From CAZLYK01 sp964563495 (lineage in GTDB: Bacteria > Acidobacteriota > Blastocatellia > RBC074): 19,737 nt of DNA. The position numbers and the translations under genes were made by a program. The notes under the pieces are model-generated. The model did not search any database and was not told the DNA's origin. It saw only the letters and a program-made list of their open reading frames with translations. Location of the stretch: NCBI GenBank assembly GCA_964563495.1, contig CAZLYK010000095.1:1-19737 (forward strand), read 5' to 3'. Positions 8,700-17,124 of this stretch are shown in pieces (position 1 is the first letter of the stretch; each line of letters begins with the position of its first letter).

Positions 8700-9158
8700 A
8701 TGGAATGCGCACAGTTCGAAGAATTGATCAGTGATTATCTGGATTGTGGGTTGGCGCGACCGGTGCGGCGTAGTTTCTGCGAGCACCTCCTGGCCTGCCG
8801 GCCGTGCCATCAGCTCTTCAACGACGTGCGCGAGGGGATCTACGCGTGCCACCATCTGAGGGAGGCACAGATGGGCGAGATCGCCATCTTCACCGAAGTC
8901 GAGCAGCGGATCATCAACGCGACGACCGTCGGAGAGATGCTCAGTTGTCGCACCCTCGACGCGCTGATCTCCGATTACTTCGAGGGGAATATCGAGAGCT
9001 CCTACGAAAATCTCTTCAATCAGCACTTCGCCGCTTGTCAGAGCTGCCGCCACCTGGTTGAGGGAGTCCGGGAGTCGCTCGAAGAGCAGGAAACACTCGA
9101 TGTACCGGAAGAGCTCTACGGCCGTATCCTGGCTGCCACGGTCGGCGCTCGACGATAA
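8700..9158 (+). CDS. Soluble protein with two tandem zinc-finger (anti-sigma-like, ZAS) domains
   Basis: 152 aa. Two copies of the zf-HC2/ZAS pattern share identical spacing: C3, H29, C33, C36 and C83, H109, C113, C116, each beginning with an LISDY(L/F) helix. ZAS domains bind zinc and usually clamp an ECF sigma factor. Here there is no membrane span and no adjacent sigma-factor gene, so the partner must be elsewhere or the protein has another role. The ATG follows GGAG about 12 nt upstream, a rather long spacing. The gene ends 17 bp before lptD on the same strand, which suggests co-transcription and possibly an envelope-stress link; that is inference. The two copies have diverged outside the conserved residues, so the duplication is old. 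Confidence 0.75.
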   Translation: MECAQFEELISDYLDCGLARPVRRSFCEHLLACRPCHQLFNDVREGIYACHHLREAQMGEIAIFTEVEQRIINATTVGEMLSCRTLDALISDYFEGNIESSYENLFNQHFAACQSCRHLVEGVRESLEEQETLDVPEELYGRILAATVGARR

Positions 9159-9175
9159 TTCTCCGACGTTTTTTC

Positions 9176-11560
9176 ATGCTTCTGTTCAAATCAATACTGT
9201 GCTCTTTTCTGTTCGCCTCAGTCTGTGTCCTATCCGCCTCGGCGCAGCAGCCCGCCACCGTTGAGAAGAAAGTTGAGAACCCGATCGGCGAGGCCGACGC
9301 CGAAAGACGATCCCTGCGTCAGGTCAAGCCTCAGACGATCACGATCATCACCCAGGTCGCGCCGGGCAAGGACGAAGAGGTGATCTTCGAATCCGACAAG
9401 CAGGAGGCGCAGGGGGATGTCGCGATCCTGACCGGCAACGTCCAGGTGACCTACGGCGATCTGCTGCTGATTGCCGATCGCGCGACTTTCAACAAAGTGA
9501 CCAACGATCTGGTCGCCGAGGGCAATGTTTTCTTCGAGCAGCAGGGGCAGCGGATCACCGGTGAGAGGATAGAGCTCAACATCAAATCGAGGCGCGGATC
9601 GATCTACACCGCGACCGCTTTCACGAACCGGACGCCTGATGGGACGGTCGTCATCGTGGATGCAGAGCGCGCCGATAAGACGGGGGCCGACACATTCAAT
9701 CTGGGCGATACGGTGGTGACCGCCTGCCAGGAGCGGATCCCCAAATGGAGCTTCACTGCCAAGCGCGCGCGGATACGCTTTGACCATCGCGCCAGGGTCT
9801 ATAACGCGTTCTTTCGGATCAAGAACATACCGGTTCTATATCTGCCTTACGCGTCGATCTCGATCAGCAAGAAGGACCGCTCGTCCGGGTTTTTGCTGCC
9901 CAGCTCCGGCTCATCGAATATCAAGGGACGGACGCTCCACCTGGCCTACTACCAGACCCTCGGGCGGAGCGCCGACCTGCTCGTGCGGACGGACTTTTTC
10001 ACCAAGCGGGGTCTGGGGTTGGGATTCGATTTCCGCGCGCGGACCAACGAGAATTCGCGGATCAATTTCGGGTCGTTTCTGGTTTTCGACCGGTTGTGGG
10101 GCAACAAGGGCGAGGATCAGGGCGGCAGCAGTTTTTACGCCGACGCCGTCCAGTATTTCAAGAACGGATTTGTCGCGGTCGCCGACGTCAATATCACTTC
10201 AAGTTTCGCCTTTCGCCAGGTCTTTGCCGAGAACGTTCAGACGGCCATCTCGCCCGAGGAGCGGTCTATCTTCTACGTCAACAAAAACTGGCGCTCGTTC
10301 AGCTTCAATGGATTGTTCGGTGAGCAGAGTTCTTTTATCGCGGATGAGATAGTCAAGGTGCGGCAGTTTCCGAGCATCGAGCTTTCGCAGCGGAGCACAC
10401 GGGTCGCCGATTCGTTTCCGGTCTATTTTTCGTTTGACGCGGCGCTCGAAGGCGTGCGCCGGAGCGAGACTTCCGGCAGCCGGGTAGACCTCAAAACTCC
10501 CTCGGTCGTTCAGCGACTCGACTTTGCGCCGTGGCTGACCTTCCCGCTCAAATCGGTGGCCGGATTTACCCTCACGCCCAGCCTGGGATTCCGCTCGACC
10601 TTCTACAGCGACAGCCTTGACCAGGTCCAGCAGCAGGTGGTCGGCCGGAATCTATTCAGAAACTACGTCGATCTGATTCTGGATCTGCGGCCGCCGGCTT
10701 TGGCCAGGGTCTTTCGTCATCGCGATGGTCAGCCGTGGTTCAAGCACGTGATCGAGCCGTTCATAGAGTACCGGCGGATAGCCGGGATAGACGAGTTCGA
10801 CCGGACACTGCGTGTCGACGAGCGGGATGTGGTCGCCGAGACCAACGAGATCTCCTATGGCGTGAGCAACAGTTTTCTGGTTCGCCGCACCGGGCCGGAT
10901 GGAGCGGCGCCGCAGCCGCACGAGTTGCTCAACGTGACGCTGACCCAAAAATACTTCTTCGATCCGGATTTCGGCGGGGCGCTGCGCGAAGGCGTCCGCA
11001 ACCAATTCTTGCCGATCAATACCCTCTCCGGCTTCGCCTTCGGCGGTGTCAGACGCAATCTCTCTCCGCTCAACGTGCGTGCGCGCCTGCGGCCGACGCC
11101 ATCGCTCTATGCCGATGTCCGGCTCAATTACGATACGCGTTTTCACGATATTCGGGACTTCATCGTCGGCGCGGGAATTACCCGCGGCATATTTTCGTTC
11201 GGCCAGTCCTGGTACTACACGCGCAGAATAGCCGTCGACCAGTTCCGTTACGATCCCTCGACGCTCCCCGGCAACCAGATGGACGTCGCGGCCTTTGTCG
11301 GGAACCCGGCGCGCGGACCGTATGGCGGATTCAACGTCAGTTTCGATCTGCGCGACCGTCAGTTCAACAATGCCCCGCGTGACCGCCGCATGATCAACCT
11401 GACCTCCAGTCTCGGCTGGGCCTGGGATTGCTGCAGTCTCAACATTCAAAATATCACCTTCAACGCCGGCCTCCGTAACGAAAACCGTATCCTCTTCGCT
11501 TTCACCCTCAAAGGCATAGGCTCTTTCGGCACCGATACCCTCGGACAGCGCCGCCGTTAA
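9176..11560 (+). CDS. lptD: LPS-assembly outer-membrane protein LptD
   Basis: 794 aa, similar in length to other LptD proteins. It forms the outer-membrane beta-barrel that inserts lipopolysaccharide into the outer leaflet with the lipoprotein LptE. A signal peptide (MLLFKSILCSFLFASVC, ending ASAQQ) is followed by the OstA/LptA-like beta-jellyroll (about 60-200: GDVAILTGNVQVTYGD, LVAEGNVFFEQQGQRITGE) and then a long Tyr/Phe/Arg-rich barrel to the C-terminus. C184 (TACQERIPKW) and the adjacent pair C752-C753 near the end match the positions of the disulfide-forming Cys173 and Cys724/725 of the E. coli protein; no mature Cys near the N-terminus matches Cys31. The ATG at 9176 is chosen for the signal peptide; the Shine-Dalgarno is poor, and coupling to the gene 17 bp upstream may help. 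A family A half-repeat begins two bases after the stop. Confidence 0.93.
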   Translation: MLLFKSILCSFLFASVCVLSASAQQPATVEKKVENPIGEADAERRSLRQVKPQTITIITQVAPGKDEEVIFESDKQEAQGDVAILTGNVQVTYGDLLLIADRATFNKVTNDLVAEGNVFFEQQGQRITGERIELNIKSRRGSIYTATAFTNRTPDGTVVIVDAERADKTGADTFNLGDTVVTACQERIPKWSFTAKRARIRFDHRARVYNAFFRIKNIPVLYLPYASISISKKDRSSGFLLPSSGSSNIKGRTLHLAYYQTLGRSADLLVRTDFFTKRGLGLGFDFRARTNENSRINFGSFLVFDRLWGNKGEDQGGSSFYADAVQYFKNGFVAVADVNITSSFAFRQVFAENVQTAISPEERSIFYVNKNWRSFSFNGLFGEQSSFIADEIVKVRQFPSIELSQRSTRVADSFPVYFSFDAALEGVRRSETSGSRVDLKTPSVVQRLDFAPWLTFPLKSVAGFTLTPSLGFRSTFYSDSLDQVQQQVVGRNLFRNYVDLILDLRPPALARVFRHRDGQPWFKHVIEPFIEYRRIAGIDEFDRTLRVDERDVVAETNEISYGVSNSFLVRRTGPDGAAPQPHELLNVTLTQKYFFDPDFGGALREGVRNQFLPINTLSGFAFGGVRRNLSPLNVRARLRPTPSLYADVRLNYDTRFHDIRDFIVGAGITRGIFSFGQSWYYTRRIAVDQFRYDPSTLPGNQMDVAAFVGNPARGPYGGFNVSFDLRDRQFNNAPRDRRMINLTSSLGWAWDCCSLNIQNITFNAGLRNENRILFAFTLKGIGSFGTDTLGQRRR

Positions 11561-11562
11561 TT

Positions 11563-11605
11563 AATAGACAGGATTAATTAAGATTATTGCAAGATTTGAC
11601 AAGAT
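11563..11605 (+). repeat. Family A half-repeat after lptD
   Basis: A complete left half-unit, AATAGACAGGATTAATTAAG and onward to GACAAGAT, with some substitutions and one extra base relative to the palindromes. No inverted partner arm follows. It starts two bases after the lptD stop codon. Confidence 0.8.
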
Positions 11606-11709
11606 CATGGCCAAATGAAGCAACTTATTGAAAACTAAGCGTTTAATGGCTGTACGAAAATAAGACAAGAGGAAAATTTGACCCAGGCAGGCTCAAATGT
11701 CGGTTTTTA

Positions 11710-11718
11710 TGCTATACT
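11710..11718 (+). promoter_or_regulatory. Extended -10 promoter of the CarD-family gene
   Basis: TGCTATACT is an extended -10 element (TGn plus TATACT, 5 of 6 to consensus) placed to give a start near 11725 and a leader of about 27 nt. The matching -35 position holds only GGCTCA, which is normal for extended -10 promoters. Confidence 0.55.
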
Positions 11719-11751
11719 CAGGTTACTTTTTGGTGTGATAGGAGACCGACA

Positions 11752-12267
<516 letters not shown>

Positions 12268-12271
12268 TCGT

Positions 12272-12365
12272 AAAGAAATAGACAGGATCAACAGGATTTT
12301 GACAGGATTGAACAAGATATCTTGTTCAATCCTGTCAAAATCCTGTTGATCCTGTCTATTTCTTT
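12272..12365. repeat. Family A full palindrome, copy 2 (94 bp)
   Basis: A perfect palindrome with 47-bp arms and no unpaired centre (the middle is AGATATCT). It starts 5 bp after the carD stop and ends 5 bp before the Shine-Dalgarno of the protease gene, so it fills almost the whole gap. Transcripts from either side would fold into a hairpin followed by U-rich sequence. Confidence 0.95.
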
Positions 12366-12383
12366 TTTCCAAGGAGATCTGTC

Positions 12384-14876
12384 ATGCCGCAATCAGAGAA
12401 GACCTATACATATCGAGCGGGAAAGAAGATAGAGCTGGAGAAGAGTCCGTCTGAATTTGTCGTTCGGGCGTTGCCGCAAAGATTGAAGGATGCCGGCATG
12501 GCGGATGTCGAGCAGGTCTCATCGGCTTCGTGCCGGGTGAAGACGCGGGAAGCGGATCTTGAGTCGATGATGAGCCGTGGGCGCCAGGTGGCTCCGACGC
12601 ATCACGCCTATTATCTGGCCGGCACCGGCGAGGAGTTTCTGATCACCGACCGGGTCTTTGTCACCTTCCGGGATGCGCTGCCGGACGCAGAGGTCGACGC
12701 TTTCGCGGGTCGCTATGGCCTGATCAAAAAAGAGAAGTACAGCGATCGGGACTATCTCTTTCAGTTGACTGATCATACGGGGATGAACCCGGTCAAGCTG
12801 GTGGTCAAATTGACCGAGGACGATCCGCTGGTAGCCTCGGCCGAGCACGACCTCAACCAGCGCATGAGCACTTATCTGACGCTGCCGGCGGAAACTGCTT
12901 ACGAGCGCGAATGGCACCTGCACACGCGGGTCAACAACCCGGCGTTCGACCGTCGATCATCCAGCAACTGCGAGTCGGCCTGGCAATTACTGGACAATTT
13001 CGGGAGTGCTGAGATAGTCGTCGGGGTGACCGATGACGGGTGCAAGTTGGATCATCAGGATTTCAATTCGCCGGGCAAATTTGCGGCGTGGGGATACTTT
13101 CGCGGAGAGCGGCTGGTGACCAACGCCGAGATAGACGCGCGGCCGGGCGAGATGTACAAGTCCGGGTCCAATCACGGGACATCTTGCGCCGGGGTAATCG
13201 CCGGGGAGGCGGATGCAGTCTTGACGGTTGGCGCCGCACCGGGATGCAGGCTCTTGCCCATCCAGTGGGAATCGTCGGGGCCGTTTCTTCTATTGAGCGA
13301 TTCCAAGCTGCTCACCGCCCTCAATTTCATCGCCGACAAAGTCGATATCGTCTCCAACTCCTGGGGCAGAGTCCCGACCAACCTGCGCATCCCGCTGGTC
13401 GTCAGCCGGATCACCGAATTGGCAAAAACGGGAGGGCGGCGCGGAAAGGGAATCGTCTTTCTATGGGCGGCCGGTAACGAAAACTGTCCGATCCAGCACG
13501 CCGCCAATATCGATGTGCCATACACGCAGGGATGGGAGCAAAGATCGGATGGGTCGCTGGTCTGGGTCGGGGTTGAAAAAACGAGCGTCTTTCAGAACAA
13601 CCTGGTCGGCATTCCCGGTGTCGTCCACGTGGGGGCTCTGGCCAGCACGGCTCAGCGAAGCCATTACTCGAATTATGGGACAGGTGTGCTGATCTGCGCT
13701 CCGACCAACAACGTTCACGAGTATCGCCGGATAACTGTCAGGGGGCTTGGCATCACCACGACGACCGGGGCAGGCAGTGGCGTGACCGACAGCTTCGGCG
13801 GAACATCCAGCGCGACACCGCTGGTGGCCGGGATCGCCGCGCTGACGCTCTCGGCCAATCAGGATCTGACCGCGCTGGAGGTCGTCTCGATTCTCAAACA
13901 GACGGCGTCCAAGGATCTGAGTTTTGAGGGGTACCCCAGGACGCCGCCGGCCTCGTTTGATCCCGATACTTCCTGGGATGTTTCGCCGATCGCCCCGTTC
14001 GATCGCGGCGAATTCAGGGAGATCGGCGACCCGGATGGCTCGTGGAGCCCGTGGTTCGGGCACGGCCGCGTCGACGCTGCCAAAGCCGTCGCCGAGGCGA
14101 TCCGCAGGAAAGCGCCGACCTCCCAGCAGACACTGCGCAAAGCGTCTTCGCCCGGGTTGAGCATACCCGATAACAATTCGACAGGCGTTCGCGACCGGAT
14201 AAATTTCACCGACCAGGCCGTGGTGGCCTCGCTCAAGGTGAAGGTCGATATCTCGCACACTTATATAGGCGACCTCAAACTCACGCTGATCGCGCCCTCC
14301 GGGACAGCTATAGTTTTGCATAACCGCAACGGGGGTAATGCCGACAACCTGCAGCGAACTTATGATTTCGGCTCAACCCCGAGTTTGAGCGGGCTGGCCG
14401 GCCAACCCGTCGGCGGCGATTGGGCGCTCTTTGTCCAGGATCTGGCCTCAGCCGATAACGGCCGCCTCAATCGCTGGGAACTGGAGGTTCAGGTCGCCGC
14501 GAGCACCGTGATTGAACTGGGTGAGAGCCCCGGCCTGGCGATCCCCGACAATAACCCGGCCGGTCTCGAACGCACGTTGACGACCAGTCAACCGGGAACG
14601 ATCAGGCAGATCTCGCTCGCGATCGACATCACTCACACCTGGATCGGCGATCTCATGGTCAGTCTGGTCTCTCCCGCCGGAACCCAGATCACCCTTCACA
14701 ACCGCACCGGCGACAATGCGGACAACCTGATTCAGACTTATCACTCCGCGAATGCCTCGCCCTTGAACGCGCTGATCGGACAGCCGGTCAGTGGAACCTG
14801 GAAGCTCAAAGTCGCAGACCTGGCCTCCGATGACCTCGGTAAACTCAATCGCTGGTCCCTCAAACTTACAAGTTAA
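12384..14876 (+). CDS. Subtilisin-like (S8) serine protease with two C-terminal P domains
   Basis: 830 aa. AAGGAG (12371-12376) lies 7 nt before the ATG. Residues about 80-165 form a propeptide-like region. The S8 catalytic domain spans about 175-575: Asp217 (VTDDG), His264 (SNHGTSCAG), oxyanion Asn365 (AAGN) and Ser475 (GGTSSATP), so the triad is complete. Two P/homo-B domains of the proprotein-convertase type follow (about 587-708 and 713-830), each opening with GL(S/A)IPDNN and containing a (Y/W)IGDL strand and LNRW near the end. P domains normally stabilise the catalytic domain or help substrate recognition. No signal peptide is visible: the N-terminus, MPQSEKTYTYRAGKK, is charged. Export would therefore need another route, or the enzyme is intracellular, which is unusual for P-domain subtilases. 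The substrate is unknown. Confidence 0.9.
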   Translation: MPQSEKTYTYRAGKKIELEKSPSEFVVRALPQRLKDAGMADVEQVSSASCRVKTREADLESMMSRGRQVAPTHHAYYLAGTGEEFLITDRVFVTFRDALPDAEVDAFAGRYGLIKKEKYSDRDYLFQLTDHTGMNPVKLVVKLTEDDPLVASAEHDLNQRMSTYLTLPAETAYEREWHLHTRVNNPAFDRRSSSNCESAWQLLDNFGSAEIVVGVTDDGCKLDHQDFNSPGKFAAWGYFRGERLVTNAEIDARPGEMYKSGSNHGTSCAGVIAGEADAVLTVGAAPGCRLLPIQWESSGPFLLLSDSKLLTALNFIADKVDIVSNSWGRVPTNLRIPLVVSRITELAKTGGRRGKGIVFLWAAGNENCPIQHAANIDVPYTQGWEQRSDGSLVWVGVEKTSVFQNNLVGIPGVVHVGALASTAQRSHYSNYGTGVLICAPTNNVHEYRRITVRGLGITTTTGAGSGVTDSFGGTSSATPLVAGIAALTLSANQDLTALEVVSILKQTASKDLSFEGYPRTPPASFDPDTSWDVSPIAPFDRGEFREIGDPDGSWSPWFGHGRVDAAKAVAEAIRRKAPTSQQTLRKASSPGLSIPDNNSTGVRDRINFTDQAVVASLKVKVDISHTYIGDLKLTLIAPSGTAIVLHNRNGGNADNLQRTYDFGSTPSLSGLAGQPVGGDWALFVQDLASADNGRLNRWELEVQVAASTVIELGESPGLAIPDNNPAGLERTLTTSQPGTIRQISLAIDITHTWIGDLMVSLVSPAGTQITLHNRTGDNADNLIQTYHSANASPLNALIGQPVSGTWKLKVADLASDDLGKLNRWSLKLTS

Positions 14877-14878
14877 GC

Positions 14879-14919
14879 ATAGACGGGACCGACGGGATTT
14901 TTCCAGGTTTAAACAAGAC
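14879..14919 (+). repeat. Family A half-repeat after the protease gene
   Basis: A diverged left half-unit (ATAGACGGGACCGACGGGAT, continuing to AAACAAGAC) starts 2 bp after the protease stop. The 10-nt internal periodicity is still visible. No inverted partner follows. Confidence 0.7.
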
Positions 14920-15091
14920 GATAGCTGGTCCAATTTTATCTCATCTGTAAAACAACGGTGGGCCTATTCCTACCCAGTCATCAATCTCAATAAAAACGCA
15001 AGATAATGTGGTCGTTAAACATTTTAGCCACAAGACAGCAAGTCGAAATCATTTGCTTAAGCAGGTTTTTATATGATCACGCGTCACTTTA
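14920..15091. other. AT-rich intergenic stretch upstream of the mutase gene
   Basis: No gene was recognised. The stretch is clearly AT-richer than the neighbouring genes and leads into the operator-like dyad and promoter at 15092-15153. Together these make up the 419-bp gap between the protease and the mutase start. Confidence 0.4.
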
Positions 15092-15109
15092 AGTTTCACA
15101 CGTGAAACT
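15092..15109. promoter_or_regulatory. parS-like dyad AGTTTCAC-AC-GTGAAACT
   Basis: Two perfect 8-bp half-sites flank a 2-bp centre. The half-sites equal those of the bacterial parS site (GTTTCAC/GTGAAAC), but canonical parS has them directly abutting. It lies about 15 bp upstream of a likely -35, where a repressor or activator would bind, so an operator for an unknown regulator is the safer reading. Confidence 0.5.
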
Positions 15110-15124
15110 ATTGAAAAAAAAGGC

Positions 15125-15153
15125 TTTACAGTGCTTAATTCTCGTGCTATTTT
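15125..15153 (+). promoter_or_regulatory. Likely sigma-70-type promoter of the mutase gene
   Basis: TTTACA (15125-15130, 5 of 6 to consensus) and TATTTT (15148-15153, 4 of 6) are 17 bp apart, with a TG at the extended -10 position. Transcription would begin near 15160, giving a leader of about 135 nt if translation starts at 15296. Confidence 0.5.
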
Positions 15154-15295
15154 GCGATCAGTTACAGCCTTAAGTGTTTAAGCATTGAGGCAGGGCGGCA
15201 AAACCAGTGGTGCAGCCCTGCGACAGGTGGTATCAACAACCAAGCGTCTAGCAATATTCGGAGACAGGTTTTCCAGACGAGCGAGCCGGGAAGCT

Positions 15296-16702
15296 ATGGG
15301 TATAACTTTCGGGACATCAGGGTGGCGAGCGGTGATTGCCGATGAGTTCACGATGGCGAATGTGCGTCTGGTGACGCAGGCGATCGCGTCGGTCATGAAT
15401 GAGGAGTCGGTGGGTGGGAGCGTGATCGTCGGGTATGACACCAGGTTTTTGAGCGAGCGGTTTGCGGCCGAGTGTGCGGCGGAGATGGCGAAGTCGGGTT
15501 TTGACTCGTATTTGACGACGCGTGAGACGCCGACGCCGACAATCTCCTATGCGATTCGGACGAAGGGGGCGAGAGGCGGGATCAACTTCACGGCGAGTCA
15601 CAATCCTCCGCAGTACAACGGCATGAAGTTTTCGACGGCCGACGGCGCCCCGGCATTGCCGGAGGTGACGGAGAAGATAGAGAGGCGAATCGCCGATCTG
15701 CAGACGGGGAGGGTTCGCCCGGAGCCGGCGCAGACCGAGGTCCGGTCGATCGCGCTCGATCCGCGAGAGGATTATCTGAATGACCTGGCGGGCAAGATAG
15801 ATTTTGGGAAGATCGCCGCAGCGGGGCTCAAGCTGGCTTACGATCCGCTCTGGGGGACGGGGCGAGGGTATCTGGACGAGGTACTGCGCCGTCACGGTTG
15901 CGAGGTGCGAACGGTCCACGATTACCGGGACGTCCTCTTTGGCGGGCACAGCCCCGAGCCTTCGGAGAAGAATTTGAGCGAGATGCGCCAGCTTGTCGTC
16001 GGCCAGCGACTGGCGCTCGGGGTCTCGACCGATGGAGACGCGGACCGGTTCGGTTTTATCGATCGCGACGGTTCATTCGTTTCGGCGAACCACGTCCTGG
16101 CGCTGGTCCTGGATTACCTGTGCGAGACGCGGCCGGGCTGGACTGGCGGGGTTGCGCGGAGCGTGGCGACTACCCACCTGCTGGACCGCATCGCCAAACG
16201 GCACGGACGCCAGGTTTACGAAACCCCGGTCGGCTTTAAGTTCATCGGTGAGTTGATCAACGCCGATAAGATCATTCTGGGCGGCGAGGAGAGCGCGGGC
16301 TTGACGATCAAGGGGCATTTCCCGGAGAAGGATGGCATCCTCGCCTGCCTGCTGGTGGTCGAGATGGTGGCCGCGCGAGGCGCGAGCCTGGGCGAAATGA
16401 TCGAGGAGATCTTTCATAAAGACGGCGCGCTTTATAGCGAACGCGTCGGAATCAAACTGACTTCCGAAGTCAAAGAGCGTCTGCAAAAACGCCTGGCCGC
16501 GGCCCCCCCCGAGACGATCGGAGGGTACAGAGTGGTCGAGGTCAATCGCATGGATGGCGTCAAGTATCTTTTTGATGACGGATCATGGCTCTTACTTAGA
16601 ATGTCGGGCACCGAGCCGGTGGTGAGGTGTTACGCAGAAACTCAGACCAGGAAAGATTTGGAGGTGTTGCTTGAAACGGGTAGCAAATTCGTACTCAGCT
16701 AG
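15296..16702 (+). CDS. Phosphoglucomutase/phosphomannomutase-family phosphohexomutase
   Basis: 468 aa from the ATG at 15296. The frame is open from a TTG at 15185, but the added 37 residues are unlike the family, while MGITFGTSGWRAVIADEFT is the standard N-terminus, so the shorter form is preferred. Four active-site loops are intact: TASHNPPQYNG with phosphoserine Ser101, the metal loop DGDADRFGF, the sugar loop GGEESAGL, and the phosphate loop RMSGTEPVVRCY. The enzyme moves phosphate between C1 and C6 of a hexose, feeding glycogen, LPS or envelope sugar synthesis in the cytoplasm. Glucose, mannose and glucosamine forms cannot be told apart here. The Shine-Dalgarno (GGGAAG) is close to the ATG and weak. 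Its 3' end overlaps the FtsB-like gene by 32 bp. Confidence 0.92.
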   Translation: MGITFGTSGWRAVIADEFTMANVRLVTQAIASVMNEESVGGSVIVGYDTRFLSERFAAECAAEMAKSGFDSYLTTRETPTPTISYAIRTKGARGGINFTASHNPPQYNGMKFSTADGAPALPEVTEKIERRIADLQTGRVRPEPAQTEVRSIALDPREDYLNDLAGKIDFGKIAAAGLKLAYDPLWGTGRGYLDEVLRRHGCEVRTVHDYRDVLFGGHSPEPSEKNLSEMRQLVVGQRLALGVSTDGDADRFGFIDRDGSFVSANHVLALVLDYLCETRPGWTGGVARSVATTHLLDRIAKRHGRQVYETPVGFKFIGELINADKIILGGEESAGLTIKGHFPEKDGILACLLVVEMVAARGASLGEMIEEIFHKDGALYSERVGIKLTSEVKERLQKRLAAAPPETIGGYRVVEVNRMDGVKYLFDDGSWLLLRMSGTEPVVRCYAETQTRKDLEVLLETGSKFVLS

Positions 16703-17033
16703 GACAATCTCAGCCGTCGCCTATGCCCCGGCTTCGGGGGTGCGCTTTTTCTGGTGGATCCCGTATCTCCCCAACTACGTCTGGTTGGCGATGATCATAC
16801 TGACCGTGACCGCGCTCTCGGTCTCGACACTCATGCGTTCGCAGGAGCAGGAGCGCGAAGCCAAGGCATCATATTCATATACCAGAACCCGGGTAGAGAG
16901 CGCCAAGAGCGTCAATCGCCAGATCAGGGAGCAGACCAGGCAGATACGGCAGAATCCTCTCATGGCGGAGCAGAAGGCGCAGGATCAGTTGAGACTGCTG
17001 CGCCCGAATGAGATCGTCGTCGCCGTCCCTTAA
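16671..17033 (+). CDS. FtsB/DivIC-like septum formation initiator protein
   Basis: 120 aa, with a TTG start. GGAGG at 16660-16664 lies 6 nt upstream, and the next Met is inside the membrane span, so TTG is well supported. The order is a short cytoplasmic N-terminus, one transmembrane helix (about 32-55, YVWLAMIILTVTALSVSTLM), then a charged coiled coil (about 56-105, rich in Q, E and R) and a closing LRPNEIVVAVP typical of septum-initiator proteins. FtsB/DivIC pairs with FtsL and FtsQ/DivIB at the division septum and helps activate FtsW/FtsI. The 32-bp overlap with the mutase gene implies translational coupling. The homology is low-complexity, so another small membrane coiled-coil protein remains possible. 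Confidence 0.7.
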   Translation: MKRVANSYSARTISAVAYAPASGVRFFWWIPYLPNYVWLAMIILTVTALSVSTLMRSQEQEREAKASYSYTRTRVESAKSVNRQIREQTRQIRQNPLMAEQKAQDQLRLLRPNEIVVAVP

Positions 17034-17034
17034 A

Positions 17035-17124
17035 GAAATAGACAGGATGAACAGGATTTATGCAGGATTTGACAAGATATGTCTTGTCAAATCCTGCATA
17101 AATCCTGTTCATCCTGTCTATTTC
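17035..17124. repeat. Family A full palindrome, copy 3 (90 bp)
   Basis: Arms 17035-17077 and 17082-17124 match perfectly over 43 bp around a 4-nt centre. It lies between convergent genes: 1 bp after the stop of the FtsB-like gene, with the TAG stop of rsgA (17120-17118, minus strand) inside its right arm. A bidirectional terminator role fits this position best. Confidence 0.95.

Noticed and set aside
15092..15109. Canonical parS centromere site
   Set aside because: The half-sites are separated by two extra bases and no parA/parB gene is nearby.
15185..15295. 37-residue N-terminal extension of the phosphohexomutase from a TTG start
   Set aside because: The family normally begins at the MGITFGTSGW segment; the extension has no family similarity and the upstream promoter makes it plausible leader sequence.
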